64,000 nt of DNA from Polytrichum commune (taxonomy: Eukaryota > Streptophyta > Polytrichopsida > Polytrichales > Polytrichaceae): positions 35,417,554-35,481,553 of the forward strand of contig OX485803.1 of the NCBI GenBank assembly GCA_950295325.1, read 5' to 3'. Shown piece by piece: positions 23,741-34,201 of the stretch. Below the pieces are notes generated by a model that did not search any database, had not been told where the DNA came from, and was given only the letters and a program-made list of their open reading frames with translations. A program made the translations under genes and the position numbers. Numbering within the stretch: the first letter of the stretch is position 1; the number at the start of each line of letters is the position of its first letter.

Positions 23741-23778
23741 TGTCTCTCACACTAGTCCTCCACTAGTCCCCACTAGTC
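23735..23778. repeat. Cluster of four ACTAGT palindromes
   Basis: ACTAGT occurs four times within about 40 bp, each preceded by C, spaced 9-13 bp. It lies just upstream (minus sense) of the candidate leader. Confidence 0.6.
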
Positions 23779-23779
23779 T

Positions 23780-24465
23780 CCCTTAGTAGCCCCACTAACT
23801 AGCTTTGTTTGTGGCCCAAGCAACTAACCTCCACTACCCACCCGCGCTCTCTCGCTTGGGTTGTGTGGTACCGGTTTCGGGGCTTTTCACGGACGTTGAG
23901 GACGAGGAGAAATCATTGGGGCTCGTAGTAAGCTCATAAGGGCCGACGAAAGAGACTAGGGGGAGCACCTCGCATTTATGTAGCTTATGCCAAGCCACCC
24001 GTCCATCCGTCCACCCTCTCTTTCTCCTTTCCAAGGCCCCATCGTTTTGTGATCAAGCACGCGAAGCAACTACATTCGTGTGCTTTACATCCATGCACAT
24101 GGCATGACACCATGACCACACCCACTCCCACTTAAACAATGGCGAATGTTGCATAAAGAGGTCCCACTCTCTATGTATGTATGTATGTATGTGTGCGTGC
24201 GTCTATGTATGTGTATGTGTGTGTATGTGAGGTATATATGTGGGGGTTGATCGGTTCGTGTCTCATGTTCTCCAACTTCTACTGATTGGATTTACACAAC
24301 AAAACGTGTGTTTGCAACAACAAATCTACGATGAAACATATGCAAAAACAAGATTGAAAATCAGACCTCCCCATGTTCAATTATGTCACCGAAAATGCAT
24401 GTTTGTTGGTTTCTTAAGTGGATGCATAGGTCTTGCCAATTGTGTTGATTATTGAATGTAGAGTA
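23780..24465. other. Spacer with (GTAT)n microsatellite
   Basis: About 24172-24240 is a degenerate (TATG/TGTG)n tract. No gene recognised. Confidence 0.4.
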
Positions 24466-24469
24466 GTGA

Positions 24470-24590
24470 TTGCTATTTGAAGACATAGTCCAATCTCTTT
24501 CCAACACGTGTCTTTATGATGTTTCCTTGTTGATCTTCACCAAGCCACATACCAATCAAATAGATAGGGGTCCAATTAAAAAAAAGGAAC
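24470..24590 (-). repeat. Dispersed family R2, copy 2 (inverted)
   Basis: Contains the complement of the R2 signature: AGACATAGTCCAATCTCTTT, then ACACGTGTCTTT and CCAATCAAATAGATAGGGG. Confidence 0.5.
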
Positions 24591-26435
24591 CACTTAAGAC
24601 CCATCTACCTTACATGAGATATTTGGTAATTTGGTGTTGAGGTTCTATATAAGTTATGTGGGTCGAGGTCTTCGCCTCATGAGATGTAGCATCCCAAGAG
24701 TGTTGAAGTGCTCTTATTCTACATATTTGTATGCATGCCCATAACTTAAAGCCACCCCACATCAATCTTATTCTTTTCAAGCGCTTAGGATTTTGGACAT
24801 TGCTTTTGGAGAAGCAAATTGGGCAACCGTACATTTGGGACCGACTTGTGTACTATGTCCGGTATTGGTGATGTGTCATCGAGGGTTCTATTAGGATTGT
24901 CTCACCTCATGAGACATATAATTTGTCCAACATGTATTTGGCTCTTACTTATGTGAAGTGCGTCCTTATGTGGTTATTTGTCTTATGTGGCTAGTTGGTT
25001 ACAAGGGTCTAATTGGAGTTTAAGCACATATAAACTAGTCACATTCTAATTTTGTGTATATTGAAAGTGAAGTCCATTTTCATTCATGGAACTTGATGTT
25101 GAAAGTTGAAGAAGAAACATAAGGACATTGGGATCATTTCCAATTGAAGGAGTAGAGGTTGACTTTGTAATCACTTAAAGACCACTTTCATACATCCAAC
25201 ATGTGTTAAAAAAAAATTCAAGACATGCATGTACCAATGTGATAGACTAATACTTTGTACATTGTCTCACACCTGAGTAGGCACACAAAATCTCCATTCC
25301 AAACACAACATGAAACTGAAAATATGCCCCCTCCCCCCCCTTCACAACCATAAATTTGCACTTCGACTAAAGGATCTACTAATAAGAGCATGTGAATAAT
25401 GATTGCAAGTTTATCATTGGCAATCTTCTTCAATAAAAAATGCTAGCATAATTTATTCTTCGGCACGTTAATCCAAATGTCATATTGGTCATATGGTCCC
25501 CACCATAGAGACACATACCTTATAGGGTTGTGCACCCGCTTGAGCTAGAACCTAGCGATGTCTAGGTAACTTCATCCGTTGGGGATAGTGAGAATGTAGC
25601 AAAATATCCTATACCATGGTATTTTAAAATTTATATTGGACTTGACTCCAAAAATGCCATCAAATACCCCAAATTAGTGCAATTAGGTCTAATGGGAATG
25701 AATCGACCGTCATCCTATAATATGCTAGATTTTACTGTAGTTGTTTCATACATATGTATGAATGTACCTAGGCATGACAAAATCCAAGCCTCTCAAGTGT
25801 CCATTCTTATGTAAGTAACTCCTAAGGGTAGGAGCATAACTCTTAAGCGTCTGAGAGGCCTACACTGGGCTTTTTCACACACAAAAACATGTGTTTTTAA
25901 GCTACATATCTACATTCTAGTTATTTTTATCAAAACTGACCATATCTTTTTGTATCATTCAGATACTTGTTATTTTTAAGAATTTAAGTTCACATATGCA
26001 ACTTGGGTGCCCTTGTATGCAAATACATACATTGTATTTTGATCACCAATGTCAAGCATGCGTATATTTTAAATTTCTCCTTCACATAAGAAAACGTATA
26101 AAGTAAGGTTTCAAAACCCATAGATTTATAAAGTATGATTCTATGAACTTGGTGAGGCCCATATAAATTTTGTATAGGGCCGTGGATTGAGACCCTACGT
26201 CCTTTGAGGGTTCTAGAAAACTAGATTACATGTGAGATGCACCGGGGTCCATGCATTATATTGCACAATACAATGAGCATGGTTAAGTACATGCAAGAGA
26301 GTGCTTGACATACCCTTGTAAAATCCCCATGGTGCATATGTTTGCCCAATTTACAATAACCTTCGTGTGCGACGTTGTTATTCTAATGCCTTTCATGCCC
26401 TTTTTATAATCATGAAAGACTGTCTTCCTAAATGG
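24591..26435. other. Spacer, no gene recognised
   Basis: AT-rich intergenic sequence. C-rich tract CTCCCCCCCC at about 25330. No conserved frames. Confidence 0.4.
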
Positions 26436-26439
26436 GACA

Positions 26440-26660
26440 ACCATAGTTTAGTGGTTTGTGGTTAGGTGTGGATGTAAGAATGCTTACTAACAAGACATGT
26501 GTTTAAGAGAGATCGGACTACATGCTCAGAATATGGTAGTCGTTCTAAGCTCCATAGTCAACATACGGGGGAATACTTATATAATGACCATTTAATCACA
26601 CCGAGAATCTTCTCTTTGACAATGGATAAGATATTCATGAGTTACAAAAATTTGAAGTGA
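26440..26660 (+). repeat. Dispersed family R2, copy 3
   Basis: Shares ACATGTGTTTAAGAGAGATC, GGACTACATGCTCAGAATAT, AGTCAACAT and GAGAATCTTCTCTTTGACAA with the copies at 28.7 and 57.7 kb. Confidence 0.5.
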
Positions 26661-28295
26661 GTGGCGAAGGACATGGTTTGGAATTGGCACTTGTCTCTCA
26701 CTTATTGGATGTTTTCGCGACGTATGAGAAGTGGGTCCAAAGCTTAAAATGACTATTTGACAACCGCTCACCTTAGGGTGAACACACTGGTTTTATGATT
26801 CTCTTGCTCATATATTTGTGTGAAATGTGCTCGAAAAGGTTCTAAGCTTACCCTTCTCGATTAGGGCTATCTACAATGTTGATGTGTAAAGCTCGCCTCA
26901 CATCTATCATGAGATATGAAATGAAATGAGCCACTAGGGCTAAAGGCCCACATTGGTGGGAGGGGGAGGCTCACGTATCTAATTAACTCTAACAAAAGTA
27001 ATTGTAACGAAAGAAATTAGTTATAATTAAAGAATTTCTTTAAAGGTTGAGAACCGAATCAGAGAAGTTGAGAAGAACTTAGGGCATTCTACACATTGTA
27101 CGTCCATTTTAAATATAAAAAAAACATAAGTTTTGGTCAAAACCTTAAATGTTTTAATTTGCATATCCTTTCACATGCAGAAAGAAATACGCAATTAAGA
27201 TTTTGTCAAACTCTCTACTGCTTAAACTAAATATAAGAAGGATAGCTCACCCGGTTAATTTTTATTTTTTTTTTAAAAAAAACTATTCATACACAAGATT
27301 GAATTGTAGTGGGCCTTAAAATTTGAAAACAAGGAACGAAGGCCTTTGAAATAATGATGCTTGTTGCACTTCTATTGGTTACTCCTTTTCTAAGGAGCGT
27401 AGAACTTCCAAGTTGGGGCTCACCTCACATAATGAGTGTATTTCTTCTTTTGGTTGATGGTCGGTTACGGTTTGCTTAATCGGTCAAAACACCATCAAAA
27501 AATTCGTTAACATACTACAAAAAACCCTTTATTCTTAATCTTATTCAAACCTTTTACACCTACTTTCCCCATGTGCTCCAAATAGGAGACACTAGAAATG
27601 GCAATTGTCAACATGGTTAATTGTACATACACCAATTGAAATGCAAGGTTGCAATTCTAGATACTCAATACATGTTAAATGCAATTCATACAATTGTGAT
27701 TGGAACAAAGCCATCCAAAGCAAAAGAACACATGGCTTACCATAGTGAATCACCAAAAACCCAACAAATTCTCAAATGAAGACTAATTCTACTCCCCACC
27801 TCCACCCTAGGCAGCCCGATTGTGCAATTTCTATCCCTCTCGACCTCTCGAGGCTAATCCAATTGCTCCAAGGATGAGTGAAGATAACATTTCAGTCCAT
27901 TCCCACATGCCAAGAATGCAATAACCTCAACGAAACATGAAAATTATGGCTAAAAGAGTACAAAAGAGCTCATACCCAAAGCAACTTATTAAAATGTTGC
28001 TTGAGATCACATGATGAGTTTAGGGTCTAGTAGAATTGATGAATTTGGGTTTACACTCAGGGCTTGTGCCCTCCACCCGCCCTCCAAAAGACGTTTAGGC
28101 AAGTGCACTTTACAATAGATACCATTTGAAAATCACCAAATTTAAATGAGCTACATGAGAATTGATTTTTCCTATTTCTAGAATGAAGGTGAATATCTTC
28201 ATAATTTCATGAAATGAAAATTATAGATGACTTACAATAGTTTTCTTTCAAATATCTACACTTCGGTTTTGGATATGTATCTTTAAGTTTTAAGG
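26661..28295. other. Spacer, no gene recognised
   Basis: AT-rich, no family-like frames and no clear repeat boundaries. Confidence 0.4.
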
Positions 28296-28299
28296 TATG

Positions 28300-28600
28300 T
28301 AAGTTTTCTCTATTTATATTTGATTGGTGTGTGTTTAGGTGAGTAACAAAACAAACAATACAAAGACATATGTTTAAAAGAGATTGGACTATGTCTTCAA
28401 ATTTTATCAACTACTTTGCACTTGATAATGAACATTATTACAAAGACCTCTGTCTTCAATTAAGGAATCAATGGGCATGCACTTCCATTAACCAAAATCA
28501 CATCAAGGATCATTCGATTTTCAAACCGATTTTTGTTGATGTTACATCATAAATTTGCTAATACAACATAAATTTATGATGTTACATCATAAATTTGAAG
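28300..28600 (+). repeat. Dispersed family R2, copy 4
   Basis: Starts TTATATTTGATTGGTGTGTG and runs through GAGATTGGACTATGTCTTCA into a diverged single copy of the 245-bp unit seen in tandem at 14.3-15.2 kb. ACATAAATTTATGATGTTAC-type duplication at 28545-28600. Confidence 0.55.
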
Positions 28601-28689
28601 ACATAGATATGGTCAATAGAAGATGGAGATCAAGAAAAAGTAACCGAATTACAGCCACATACCTTGTCTTAGATTAAGAGAGACATGCC

Positions 28690-29030
28690 TAATTCAATAA
28701 ATTTTCTTAATCATACATATACATTGGAGTGGTGCGTGATTCAATGTGGATCCAAGAATGAACACCCACTGGACATACTTTCAACAAAAGAGATTGGTTT
28801 ACATGCTCAAAACATGTTACTAAGACTTAATCAAGTGGATATAGTTGAGGGAACCTATATACCCATTTAATGAGCACGAGAATCTCCATTTTGATAATGA
28901 ATATTCAGGTACCCAAAATCGTGAGGAAAGTGACTATGACCTCAATTTAGATTTGCTAACCATTTCATGACCTACTAATTGCGTGTTTCATATCCAAGGA
29001 GAAGTAGACTAGTCGGACAAAAAAACAACC
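28690..29030 (+). repeat. Dispersed family R2, copy 5
   Basis: Contains TACATTGGAGTGGTGCGTGA, AAAGAGATTGG, TTTAATGAGCACGAGAATCT and TTTCATATCCAAGGAGAAGT, in the order seen at 37.7-38.07 kb. Confidence 0.55.
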
Positions 29031-29602
29031 AATTCAGGGCCGGTTTACACTATGGACTATGAAGTTGGATCAGGGCAATGTAAGAGCGTTGATTGGTTGT
29101 TGAACTCCACTCGGGACCACTTCAGTTTACACTAAGGAAAAAATGGCAGAGGGACCATGGAGGTCGAGGTCCTCAAATTACGTTTTTCAAGGCCTAATAA
29201 ATACGTTGGACATGGTCCAACGTGTTTTGCGGTGAGAAGAGACAAGAGAGGTGGTTTGGTAGGAAAAGGCAAGGACCCATGGCAGTGAAATGCCATTATA
29301 ATAGCTTTTTAATGAAATTTCTTTTGGGGGCTTTATGTACAATTCTTCGCACTAGGTAAGGCTCACAAGGCACACTTTTCAACATCTATACAATGTAATG
29401 AATTTTGAGAAGCAAGTCCACCCTCTATGTGCCTAGATCATATCATAGCCCTCGAGACATACCATTTCTTCCATGCCCTACCCCTTTAACTTGCTCCCCA
29501 CATGTTTCATCAAACAATGTGGGACATCTAGAACAGAAGAATTTGAGTGCAGATTTGTTTTTTTGGTCTACCAACTGAAATGTTTGGAATGTGAGGGCAT
29601 AT

Positions 29603-29650
29603 AATATACCGTTGGAAAGGGCTTTAAAAATACCTTTCCAACGGTATATT
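29603..29650. repeat. 18-bp perfect hairpin
   Basis: 29603-29620 is the exact reverse complement of 29633-29650 (AATATACCGTTGGAAAGG) with a 12-nt loop. Pairing continues weakly outward to about 25 bp. Confidence 0.85.
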
Positions 29651-29787
29651 ACACGCCCCAAAATTTTAAAAAATTACAATTGCAAAACAATAAAACAAAA
29701 ATCCATAGTCGTTTAGCGACTATAGATCATGGTGGTCAAAAGAACCACAATGGGAAAACGATTGTGGTTCTTTTTTGCATAGTTTTC

Positions 29788-30116
29788 TACTACACTAAAT
29801 AGGATATTTATTGTCTGATACACTAAATAAAAAATACATATACTAAGTATTAATAACCCTATGAAAGTTAGTGACATTAAATGTAAACTCAAACACTAAA
29901 TATCAACTATGGTAATATGTGGAAGTTATATGTTTTAATTTAGTGCTAATAAGGATATGAAAAAAAGAATAACAATGATAAAAGGAGAATTCCAACATAT
30001 CTTCTAGCAAATCTTCTAACACTTATGATCAAAGAATTGAATATTAATGTTGAGCAAGGGACGGTGGTAACAACATTAAGTATAAACAAGCACTAAATAT
30101 CCTATTTGGTGTAGTG
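29788..30116. mobile_element. CACTA-like MITE nested in the Harbinger element
   Basis: The ends are inverted: TACTACACTAAATAGGATAT on the left and CACTACACCAAATAGGATAT read in from the right. The motif CACTAAAT recurs inside at several places, like the subterminal repeats of CACTA elements. No 3-bp target duplication is visible, so the class is tentative. Confidence 0.45.
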
Positions 30117-30513
30117 ACAACACAAAGTACATGTCACATGTACAAATTAAATTGTTCAACATTTTTTGTAAATTTTTTGTGAGAAGATTTGCAAGCCACA
30201 TCTTCGACACATTTAACAAGAAGTGAAGACAAGTGAAGCCCAAGAGAAGACAAGAAAATGATCAAAATTGACTTTTTTTTTCAAAACTATCGTTTTTGGG
30301 CATGTATTAAAAAAAATCAGCACATTTAGTTTTTGGTGCATGGTCATTCTTCTTGGTCCACATTTGGTGTACACCTAATGGGAGGCCCAAGGCTTTCAAA
30401 ACTATTTTTTTTTAAGAAGTCAGACCATGGAAGCTGGACCATGAACTCATACCATTGAAAAAGGCCCTCTTCCATGGTCCGACTTCATGGTCCATAGTGT
30501 ACACCAGCCCTAA

Positions 30514-31423
30514 GAGTCATCTACCTTGTAAAGTTATTGTTCATCCAACACCCTACACCTATGTAAATTTAAACTTTGGTGGTGCCATGAACATAGACCA
30601 CTCTTCATAACTAAAGCTTGGCTAGCTAGTCAACAATTTCTATAGATGAGGGAGATGACCATCCCACCATGTCCACTTGCCAAGTGCTTCAAATTCATCT
30701 CTCCATGTTACCATTGCATGCTCCGTGCACACTTCGAACACACAACACAACACAACATCATTCATCCCCAACAGAAAGGAAGAAACAAAAGAAACTTTGC
30801 TCTTCACCATCTCATGTTCACTGAGTGCCACCATTGCCATCCCCCTACTACCACCATCACCAAAAATCTCCCAACATTAATTTGCAACCTCAAAGACCGA
30901 AATCATGCACCTCCTAACTTATTCCCCATCCACACATATTGCAAATGACCTCAACAAATTGCCAAACTTGCAAATTTGCACACAAACTTCCCCGGAGTTG
31001 TGGATGTGTAGGCAAATTGTAGGATTTGTGAATTTGCACGCATATCAGGACACTTTGTGAATGTTACATGGAAGATGGCAGGGAATTTGGTGGCAAAGAC
31101 TTGATTTTGATCTCCAGGTGATGTCGTTGTTGACTTTGAATATGCAACCAGAGGTAGATCCATCGTGGGTTTCTACACTCTAACATTGTCTCAGAGCATG
31201 TTGGGTCTGAATTTAGGTTGCACATGTGCAAACAAACGGCTGAATTTAAATTGCACGTTTGCGAGCCAACGGTTGGGAGGATTGAGTGGCAGTGGTGGCG
31301 GTGTGTTGAAGCTTGGATATGGGGTCCGTCCATTGGTTGGAGGTTGTTGGCATGGTTGCATTCGGGAGAGGATTGTGAGGAGATAGGGTAAGGTTTTCGA
31401 TACAATTGGTGCCGGGACTAACG
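30514..31423. other. Spacer, no gene recognised
   Basis: Several overlapping frames at 30640-31405, none with a known domain; some composition bias (H, P, T). Confidence 0.35.
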
Positions 31424-32350
31424 ATGGGTGCTCGGAGGGAAGCTATGGCGGGGGAGGATAGGAAGAGAAGTTCCTCCGTGGATGTGGAGGACAATTTTGC
31501 GAGACTAGCTTCTTATGCAACATGAGAAGAAGAAGCAAGAATTTGAGCTGAACTGGGGTAGGGTGGCATTTCCATTTTTGTTTCCTGCAATCGGAGGTTT
31601 CACTCTTCGGCTATGGCATCGGAGCGACCTCCGATGCAACGGTGTCGATTGTGTCCCCCCGGAGCTCAACGGCAAAGATTGGTATGCTTTGACATCGCAA
31701 CAGACACGGTTAGTGGTAAGCGGGGCTCCCTTTATGGCGCTAAGGTAGGGGTGGCAATGTCCGTCCAAATTTCAGATGTGCCTAGTTGGGATGCTGAAAC
31801 TATTTTTTTTATAAATTTTGAGCGCTCCGCAAAGCTGGTGCAAGAGCAACTATGAAAAAAATCAAAATTTTCCAGCATGTTTATGATTTCCTACAAAATT
31901 TTAAAGGAAACCTTGTAAAGTGACCAACACTCGCACATAGGGTACGTGGTATATCCACAGGGTGAATTTCTAAAACCGACCGCTGGCACCATTAAACCGA
32001 CCGCTGGCAACGCTATGAACGGTAAAAGCACCTTGATAGGTGCTTCCGACATAGGGGTCGACTTTAGGACCCGCACGGAAATTGCCACCCCTACCTTATT
32101 CTGGGCTCCATCCTCGCATTCAACATTGCACGTGAGGCCATGCATGCGCTTGGGCTTATTGAACTTGTGAATCTCGGACCCAACGCATGGTGGCATTGGC
32201 GTTTGCCCTGCTGCAAGACCTTGTTGGTGAATCGAACACCTTCGTCATCTTTGGTATCGTCAGTATCATCTCGTTAGGGTTTATTATTCCTACCGTTCTT
32301 GAAACCAAGGAATTGAACTTAGAGCAGATCGAGGCAAGTATAGGTGTGCT
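31424..32350 (+). pseudogene. Broken MFS sugar-transporter copy (xylose/vacuolar glucose transporter type)
   Basis: Fragments of a plant 12-helix sugar/H+ symporter appear in shifting frames. The N-terminal part has FPFLFPAIGG (about 31570), SLFGYGIGATSDATVSIVSP (about 31600-31660), then GKDWYALTSQQ and LVVSG, then GSLYGA (about 31725-31742). After a MITE (31743-32096) the frame resumes as ILGSILAFNIA, the expected continuation of helix 2. It then jumps to the C-terminal end: LVNLGPNA, ALLQDLVGESNTFVIFGIVS, and the ETK-ELNLEQIEA tail that closes this family. About two thirds of the protein, helices 3 to about 11, is missing. At least three frameshifts are present. Parts that are separate exons in plant relatives lie joined, so a retrocopy or TE-captured fragment is possible. 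It cannot make a transporter. Confidence 0.75.
31743..32096. mobile_element. 354-bp MITE with TA target duplication
   Basis: The ends are inverted: AGGTAGGGGTGGCAATGTCC at left and AGGTAGGGGTGGCAATTTCC read in from the right, flanked by TA at 31741-31742 and 32097-32098. Taking the element plus one TA out makes the host sugar-transporter frame continuous, which fixes the boundaries. TA targeting suggests the Tc1/mariner (Stowaway-like) group. CCGACCGCTGGCA is repeated inside. Confidence 0.8.
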
Positions 32351-32889
32351 TTTGACATACCTATACTCTCACTCACTCCTGTATTGTAGGTTTTTTGGTC
32401 ACTCAAGGTTGACAATTCCAAAGAAAGTTTAGAAAGCCAACATACTTAGTTGTGTGAACACCCCTTAATCTGCATCCATGGTATTACAGACTTGCCTACA
32501 AAGGCCAAAAACACAAGCAATAATGTGTACAAACCTCATATATTACATTAGAATTAATCCCTACTATGCAATATTACGCTCACAGTTAGCTCCCATATCC
32601 ATTCTATAATTTACCCCATGCTCTTGCCTTGCCACATTTTGCAGATTCAACACATTGTTGAAGGTTTCCCAAACTCGTGCACCATTCAAGGGAAGTGGGT
32701 GCCTACGATATTTTTGTCATTGTCTTGTTTCGACACTTGCTAATTTTTTTGGCCAATGTTAGAATCATCATACATAGTGTTGGACAGCTTTATTGTGACA
32801 CTATGCAAGTGACAAAAATATCAAAAAATCATTTGTAGAGGAACATTGGATCTCTTGAATCAATCATATTTCGGCAAAGAAACTACGTA
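32351..32889. other. Spacer
   Basis: No gene recognised. A short inverted repeat GTATAGG...CCTATAC lies at about 32339-32365. Confidence 0.4.
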
Positions 32890-33006
32890 GGGCATGTTTA
32901 CACGCAAGTCCGTAGGGCATGGCTCTTGAGAATCCTTGAATTCTCATTGGTTGAGAGTGTCACGGGCTCCCACTATAGGTTTATTTGAGGGTATTTATGG
33001 ACTTAT

Positions 33007-33657
33007 GTCACTGAGGCACTGTGGATGCAGGGTGTGTGGTCGTGGGCATACCACATCCAAGCCATCTTTTCACATAGCCCCATCCTGTGGTCTACGAAAC
33101 TACTCGGGCAACCCGAAAAAATACTTCCGCCAGATAAATATTAGCAGATGAAAAATCAATGTTTGCAAGACAAAGGGGCTGATTGTTCATCCCATCGTAT
33201 GAGAGCATTTGTGTGGGATTTTGAAAGTTCCCAAAGGGGGAGCCTTTAAAATCCCACACAAATGCTCTCATACAACCAGTTAAATTTCATTACATTTCAA
33301 GGTTGGTCACCAAAAGGGGCTTGGAGTTGATAGCTATCACTCTTGGTTCTACCTTTCATAAGGAAGAGGTAGAAGTTCGAACCCCCCCCCCCCCGCCGCA
33401 GTTGGCATCACCTCCTTTGCAAGTCATGTTAATGAAGGACTTAATTTGAAAATTTTCATCCAAAATTTGTGAGTGGATGGAGGTGGAGATTTCATTCAAC
33501 ATGAAGTTGTTCAAGCTCTACCCGAGGGGAAGAGAAGCTTGAAGTTGGGGGCAACATAGGTGCCTTTAGATCTACCAGATCGCAATCGATGGCCGAGATC
33601 TTCCTAGCCCCCAACCACACAAGAGACATTCACAGTGCCTCAATGACGTTGCTTATG
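33007..33657. mobile_element. TIR element nested in the old MITE
   Basis: The ends match inverted: TCACTGAGGCACTGTGGATG at left and TCATTGAGGCACTGTGAATG in from the right. CTTATG flanks both sides (33002-33007, 33652-33657), a likely 6-bp or longer target duplication. Inside are a perfect hairpin (33197-33273), a SINE-like B box GTTCGAACC and a C13 tract (33378-33395). Superfamily uncertain. Confidence 0.55.
33197..33273. repeat. 26-bp perfect hairpin
   Basis: 33197-33222 (GTATGAGAGCATTTGTGTGG...) is the exact complement of 33248-33273, with a 25-nt loop. It has the size and shape of a short miRNA-like or MITE-derived foldback. Confidence 0.85.
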
Positions 33658-34130
33658 AACCACAACTCATAACATCTTTAGGGCCGGTTTACACTACGGT
33701 GGAGAAGGCCTCCGGTCGGTCAAGAATGCTTGGCCAAGACATGGTTATATGAGGCAAGTGGTGGATGTGCCGGAGAAGAATTAAAGGCAATAAAATATAT
33801 CTTAAGGAGTCTTGACCGGTTGAAGTCTAAACACCTAGAGGAGAAGTTTAGCGGAGAAGTCCACCGGTGAAGAGAAGTTCACCTAATGGTGAAGATTTTT
33901 TGTGATAAAAAACCATAATTCTCTACATTCACATTGTATCAAAAGATTTCAACAAGAATTGTGTTCATAAGAATTGTGTAATATAATGTTTAATTTTATT
34001 CAAAAGATAATGAAAATTGCCAAATTGCCAATTGTCAAGTTTGGCCCATGTAGGAAATAAATGTCTCCTTGGGTGTTGAAGAATGAAGAGGGGAAAACCC
34101 ATACACATTGGACAAAACACTACTCTTTGG

Positions 34131-34141
34131 TATTATATAAG
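34131..34141 (+). promoter_or_regulatory. TATA box of the Harbinger transposase gene
   Basis: TATTATATAAG lies 61 bp before the ATG at 34202, followed by a CT-rich leader. Spacing suits a start of transcription near 34165-34170. Confidence 0.55.
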
Positions 34142-34201
34142 ACATGCTCTCCTCTTAATCATCCTCATCAATTTCTCTCTTCTTATCTTTGATCTTCAAT
34201 C

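Larger units (their letters stand above)
29037..30510. mobile_element. Non-autonomous PIF/Harbinger element, 1474 bp
   Basis: The left end GGGCCGGTTTACACTATGG matches the right end read inward (GGGCTGGTGTACACTATGG) and continues ACTATGAAG / ACCATGAAG. The flanks are TCA (29034-29036) and TAA (30511-30513), a degraded or imperfect 3-bp target. The first 14 bases equal the TIR start of the autonomous element at 33.7-37.4 kb. No transposase. An interior segment (about 29085-29290) is related to about 59930-60105. Confidence 0.65.
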
